From Rhizocola hellebori (lineage in GTDB: Bacteria; Actinomycetota; Actinomycetes; Mycobacteriales; Micromonosporaceae), in the NCBI RefSeq assembly GCF_016862955.1, contig NZ_BONY01000093.1, positions 1 through 34,264 of the forward strand: DNA of 34,264 nucleotides, given 5' to 3'. This document shows positions 31,701 to 34,264 of the stretch, piece after piece. A program made the translations under genes and the position numbers. Below the pieces are notes generated by a model. It was not told the DNA's origin, did not search any database, and saw only the letters and a list, made by a program, of their open reading frames with translations. Positions within the stretch are counted from its first letter, which is position 1, and every line of letters begins with the position of its first letter.

Positions 31701-34201
31701 CCACCGCGACGGCGTTCGCCGATCTGCCGGCGGCGCTGGCCAAGGTGGGCGAGCTGGCCGAGGCGGCCTCCGTGGTCGACGTGTACCTGACCTGGGCCGA
31801 TCAGCCTGACACCGACGCGATGGCCACGGCCTTGCACGAGGCCGTCGAGCGGGCCGGCCTGCTGCAGGTGCTGCAACGGGTGACGGTGTCGGTGGCCGGG
31901 CGCACCGGAACCGCGATCCACCACCACTTCACGTTCCGTCCCGGCCTTGGCGAGGACCGGGTGATCCGCGGGCTGCATCCGCGCATCGCCCAGCGCCTGC
32001 AGCTGCCACGGCTGCGCGAGTTCGACCTGACCCGGGTGCCGTCCATCGACGAAGAGGTATACCTGTTCCGCTGCGTCGCCTCGCGCAACCCCGCCGACGA
32101 GCGGCTTGCCGCGATGGGCCAGGTCCGCGACCTCACCCCGCTTCGCGACAGCGACGGCCGGGTCATCGCCCTGCCCGCCCTGGAAGGCATGCTCGACGGC
32201 TGCCTGGACGCCATCCGCCGGGTTCAGGCCCAGCGGCCGGCCAAGAAACGGCTCGACACCAACCGCATCACGCTTTACGTCTGGCCCTCCAGCGAGCTGA
32301 CCGTCGAGGAGCTGCACATCGTCATCCAGCGTATGGTGCCGCGCACAGCGGGCGCCGGGCTGGAATCGGTGTTGGTGCTCGGCCGCCAGCGCGACGCGGA
32401 AACCGGCGAGGTCGCCGACATCGCCGTCGAGGTTTCCTTTGACTCGGGTACGCGGCTGTCGGTCACCACACCCACGACCGCGCTGATCGAGCCGATCGAC
32501 GACTACCGGCAGAAGGTGCTCTCCGCCCGGCGGCGCGGGACCACGTACCCGTATGAGCTGACCGGCCTGCTCGCGGGCAAAGACGGCACGTTCACCGAGT
32601 ACGACCTCGATGACAGTGGCGAGCTGGTGGCGGTCGACCGGCCCAAGGGCGCCAACAAGGCGGGCATCGTGGCCGGTGTCGCCAGCACCCCCACCGACCG
32701 GTACCCCGAGGGCGTCACCCGGGTGGTGCTGCTCGGTGACCCGACCAAGGCGCTGGGCGCGCTTTCCGAGCCGGAATGCGCCCGGGTCATCGCCGCGCTG
32801 AACCTCGCCGAGCGGATGAGCGTGCCGCTGGACTGGTTCGCGTTGTCGGCCGGCGCGCGGATCTCGATGAACTCAGGCACCGAGAACATGGACTGGGTCG
32901 CAGCGGCGCTCAAGCGGATCGTGGAGTTCACCCAGGCGGGCGGCGAAATCAACATCGTCGTCGCCGGAATCACCGTTGGCGCCCAGCCTTACTGGAACGC
33001 CGAGGCCACGATGCTCATGCACACCAAGGGAATCCTGGTGATGACACCGGAATCGGCGATGGTGCTGACGGGCAAGCAGTCGCTGGACTTCTCCGGTGGG
33101 GTGTCCGCCGAGGACAACTTCGGCATCGGCGGCTACGACCGCGTCATGGGCCCCAACGGGCAGGCGCAATATTGGGCGCCGGACCTGCGCGCGGCGCAGG
33201 AAGTGCTGATGGCCCACCACACGCACACCTACATCGCGCCGGGGGAGACCAGGCCGCGCCGGGCGGTCACCACCGACCCGGCCGACCGCGACATCTCCAG
33301 CCACCCGCACACGGTGCCCGACAGCGACTTCACCACCGTGGGCCAGATCTTCTCCAAGGAACACAACCCCGACCGCAAGAAGCCCTTCGACATCCGGACC
33401 CTCATGCGGGCGCTGGCCGACCAGGACCATGCGATCCTGGAACGCTGGGCGGGCATGGCCGACTCCGAGACGACCGTGGTGCAGGACGTCCACCTCGGCG
33501 GAATCCCGGTGTGCCTGATCGGCATCGAGTCGCGCTCGGTGCCGCGGCGCGGGTTCCCGCCCACCGACGGCCCGGACACGTACACCGCCGGAACGCTGTT
33601 CCCGCAGTCGTCGAAGAAGGCCGCGCGGGCGATCAACGCTGCCAGCGGGAACAGGCCGCTGGTGGTGCTGGCCAACCTGTCCGGGTTCGACGGTTCGCCC
33701 GAGTCGATGCGCAAGCTGCAGCTGGAGTACGGGGCGGAGATCGGCAGGGCGATCGTCAACTTCCGCGGCCCGATCGTGTTCTGCGTGATTTCGCGTTACC
33801 ACGGCGGAGCGTTCGTGGTGTTCTCCAAGGCGCTCAACCCGAACATGACCGTGCTGGCCATCGAGGGCTCCTTCGCCTCGGTGCTGGGCGGCGCGCCCGC
33901 GGCGGCCGTGGTGTTCTCCGGCGACGTGAACGCCCGTACCGCCAAGGATCCACGGGTGTCCGAATTGGAGACTCAGATCGCCGCGGCCGCTCCTGGCGAT
34001 CGGCCGGGGCTGCTCACGCAGTTGCAGCAGCTGCGGACCTCTGTGCGGGCGGAGAAACTCGGCGAGGTCGCCGCGGAGTTCGACGCCGTGCACAGCATCC
34101 AGCGCGCGGTCGAGGTCGGCTCCGTGGACGCCATCATCCGCGCCGCGGAACTGCGCCCACAGATCATCGCCGCCATCGAGCGCAACCTCGGCGACCAGTA
34201 G
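28751..34201 (+). CDS. Single-chain biotin-dependent acyl-CoA carboxylase (BC-BCCP-CT)
   Basis: About 1,816 residues with all three parts of the enzyme in one chain. Biotin carboxylase fills residues 1-450, with the ATP loop GGGGRGIR at about 168-175 and FLEVNTRLQVEHP. A beta-rich linker is followed by the biotin carrier domain, with ESMKMET and the biotinylated Lys619. A helical central region of about 600 residues follows (about 650-1250), then a carboxyltransferase with LDWFALSAGARISMNSGTENMDW, GQAQYWAPDL and ending IVFCVISRYHGGAFVVFSKALNPNM. The order and the large central part recall eukaryotic acetyl-CoA carboxylase and the bacterial single-chain YCC-type enzymes. It makes a carboxylated acyl-CoA such as malonyl- or methylmalonyl-CoA; which one is unknown. 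GTG 28751 has GAAAGG 9 bp upstream and begins the conserved FTRIAIVNRGEAAMR; the frame is open to 28241, but that part is not coding. Confidence 0.95.
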   Translation: MFTRIAIVNRGEAAMRLIHAIREINAEAGAPPIKTIALYTDAERTATFAREADESYCLGPASARPYLDHAVLERALVETRADAAWVGWGFVAEDPAFAELCARIGVAFIGPSAEAMRKLGDKIGSKLIAEEVGVPVAPWSRGAVESLDAAKRAAADIGYPLMLKATAGGGGRGIRVVRDDDELEDAFERTSLEAKRAFGSGVVFLERLVTGARHVEVQVIADGQGTAWALGVRDCSVQRRNQKVIEESASPVLAPQQVAELKSAAERLALAVGYCGAGTVEFLYHPGEKLFAFLEVNTRLQVEHPITEATTDFDLVKAQIQVAAGQKLGGPVPAEVGHAVEARLNAEDPDRDFAPSPGRIARLVLPAGPGIRVDTGVSEGDVIPADFDSMIAKIIAYGRTREEALGRLRRAVAETTVIIDGGATNKSFLLDLLDQPEVIDGSADTGWIDRVRAEGRLVNTKHSGIALAAAAIEAYEDTALLEQQRLLTTAHGGRPQVQHDSGRPIDLKLRGAAHRVTVAQIGPHRFRVGIDGASTVDVELERFDAHLGRVVVNGRRFRLVTDTHGPVHLVEVDGVTHRVGRDEGGILRSPAPALVVATPHAVGDEVEAGAAVLVLESMKMETVLRTPVRAKLRELNVAVGSQVESGAPLLRLEPIGDDSDTPAAVAEKVDLDLPPEQDGLSPQTRVARDIADLRSLLLGYDVDPSDERRALSAYLAGRAELGSRPVEAEAELLQVFADLSELSRNRAAGEESKADTRVHSPREYFHTYLQSLDVERAALPEAFRQRLARVLAHYGVDSFERTPALEQAVFRIFLAQQRASADAGVIAALLNVWLADPMPGDGQRELVGRAIEHLISATQVRFPLISDLARSIVFRWAAQPMLRRKRAEVYNDVREHLRHLDRHPDSADRGERIASMVASPEPLVRLLAQRIGRSGADNGPMLEVLSRRYYGNGDIDEARCLDMSGHPFFTAKYDRHGERFRLIATATAFADLPAALAKVGELAEAASVVDVYLTWADQPDTDAMATALHEAVERAGLLQVLQRVTVSVAGRTGTAIHHHFTFRPGLGEDRVIRGLHPRIAQRLQLPRLREFDLTRVPSIDEEVYLFRCVASRNPADERLAAMGQVRDLTPLRDSDGRVIALPALEGMLDGCLDAIRRVQAQRPAKKRLDTNRITLYVWPSSELTVEELHIVIQRMVPRTAGAGLESVLVLGRQRDAETGEVADIAVEVSFDSGTRLSVTTPTTALIEPIDDYRQKVLSARRRGTTYPYELTGLLAGKDGTFTEYDLDDSGELVAVDRPKGANKAGIVAGVASTPTDRYPEGVTRVVLLGDPTKALGALSEPECARVIAALNLAERMSVPLDWFALSAGARISMNSGTENMDWVAAALKRIVEFTQAGGEINIVVAGITVGAQPYWNAEATMLMHTKGILVMTPESAMVLTGKQSLDFSGGVSAEDNFGIGGYDRVMGPNGQAQYWAPDLRAAQEVLMAHHTHTYIAPGETRPRRAVTTDPADRDISSHPHTVPDSDFTTVGQIFSKEHNPDRKKPFDIRTLMRALADQDHAILERWAGMADSETTVVQDVHLGGIPVCLIGIESRSVPRRGFPPTDGPDTYTAGTLFPQSSKKAARAINAASGNRPLVVLANLSGFDGSPESMRKLQLEYGAEIGRAIVNFRGPIVFCVISRYHGGAFVVFSKALNPNMTVLAIEGSFASVLGGAPAAAVVFSGDVNARTAKDPRVSELETQIAAAAPGDRPGLLTQLQQLRTSVRAEKLGEVAAEFDAVHSIQRAVEVGSVDAIIRAAELRPQIIAAIERNLGDQ

Positions 34202-34209
34202 ACCGCGAC

Positions 34210-34243
34210 GGGCCGGGGCGGCCCGCGATGACCGCCCCGGCCC
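34210..34243 (+). terminator. Terminator hairpin after the carboxylase
   Basis: GGGCCGGGGCGG and its exact complement form 12-bp arms around a 10-base loop, 8 bp after the stop. There is no T-tract. A short palindrome CCTGATCAGG (34248-34257) follows before the window ends. Confidence 0.8.
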
Positions 34244-34264
34244 TCACCCTGATCAGGCGTAGAG

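Noticed and set aside
30038-32317. A 759-codon minus-strand open frame inside the carboxylase gene
   Set aside because: It is a shadow of GC-rich codon use on the opposite strand; the plus strand has unbroken carboxylase motifs through the whole stretch.

Overview
The window is about 34 kb of high-GC DNA with the gene style of an actinomycete, probably from the Mycobacteriales/Pseudonocardiales side of the phylum. The signs are many GTG starts, several promoters with a TAnnnT -10 box placed so that the mRNA would begin at or next to the start codon, Ala/Arg-rich proteins, and typical families (DUF6295, PspC, prokaryotic diacylglycerol kinase, a fused biotin-dependent carboxylase of about 1,816 residues). 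I see no rRNA, tRNA, CRISPR array, transposase, integrase or phage gene.

Left part (1-8.1 kb). A Ser/Thr protein kinase runs off the left edge. It is preceded, with a 37-bp overlap, by a frameshifted DUF4329-like gene that carries eight perfect copies of a 6-bp repeat. A dienelactone hydrolase/DUF6295 pair lies upstream on the same strand. Divergent from these are a WD40-type propeller protein and a membrane-anchored extracytoplasmic protein. An SDR oxidoreductase, whose catalytic Tyr position is Glu, faces a TetR regulator across a 55-bp gap that holds a palindromic operator. A THUMP/UPF0020-type RNA methyltransferase follows.

Centre (8.4-20.4 kb). A giant signalling protein of about 1,630 residues joins a divergent protein kinase domain, an AAA/NACHT-like ATPase, a helical repeat region, a GAF domain and a GGDEF diguanylate cyclase with an intact I-site. 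It converges on an AadA-like nucleotidyltransferase. Then come PspC, an aldo/keto reductase, a PH-like membrane protein, a truncated amidohydrolase, an unrecognised membrane protein, a small secreted protein with an Ile/Lys-rich tail, a diacylglycerol kinase (beside four 11-bp direct repeats), a HAD hydrolase, an isoprenylcysteine methyltransferase-like membrane protein and an NTF2-like protein.

Right part (20.4-34.2 kb). Three small regulatory units each have a recognisable operator: MarR with the NTF2-like gene, TetR with an FAD monooxygenase (4-bp overlap), and MerR with an aldo/keto reductase that has a MerR-type stretched promoter and a predicted leaderless start. Between them is a DUF4157 protein fused to a DUF4347-like domain, resembling an effector of extracellular contractile injection systems or a polymorphic toxin. 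A secreted animal-type haem peroxidase, a lipocalin-like protein and the large single-chain acyl-CoA carboxylase complete the window, which ends with a strong terminator hairpin.

The strongest candidates for new biology are the DUF4157-DUF4347-like protein (22934-24133), the kinase-ATPase-GAF-GGDEF protein (8426-13315), the small secreted protein with a duplicated IKCTI motif (17751-18194), and the repeat-bearing, frameshifted DUF4329-like gene in front of a kinase (1086-1873).
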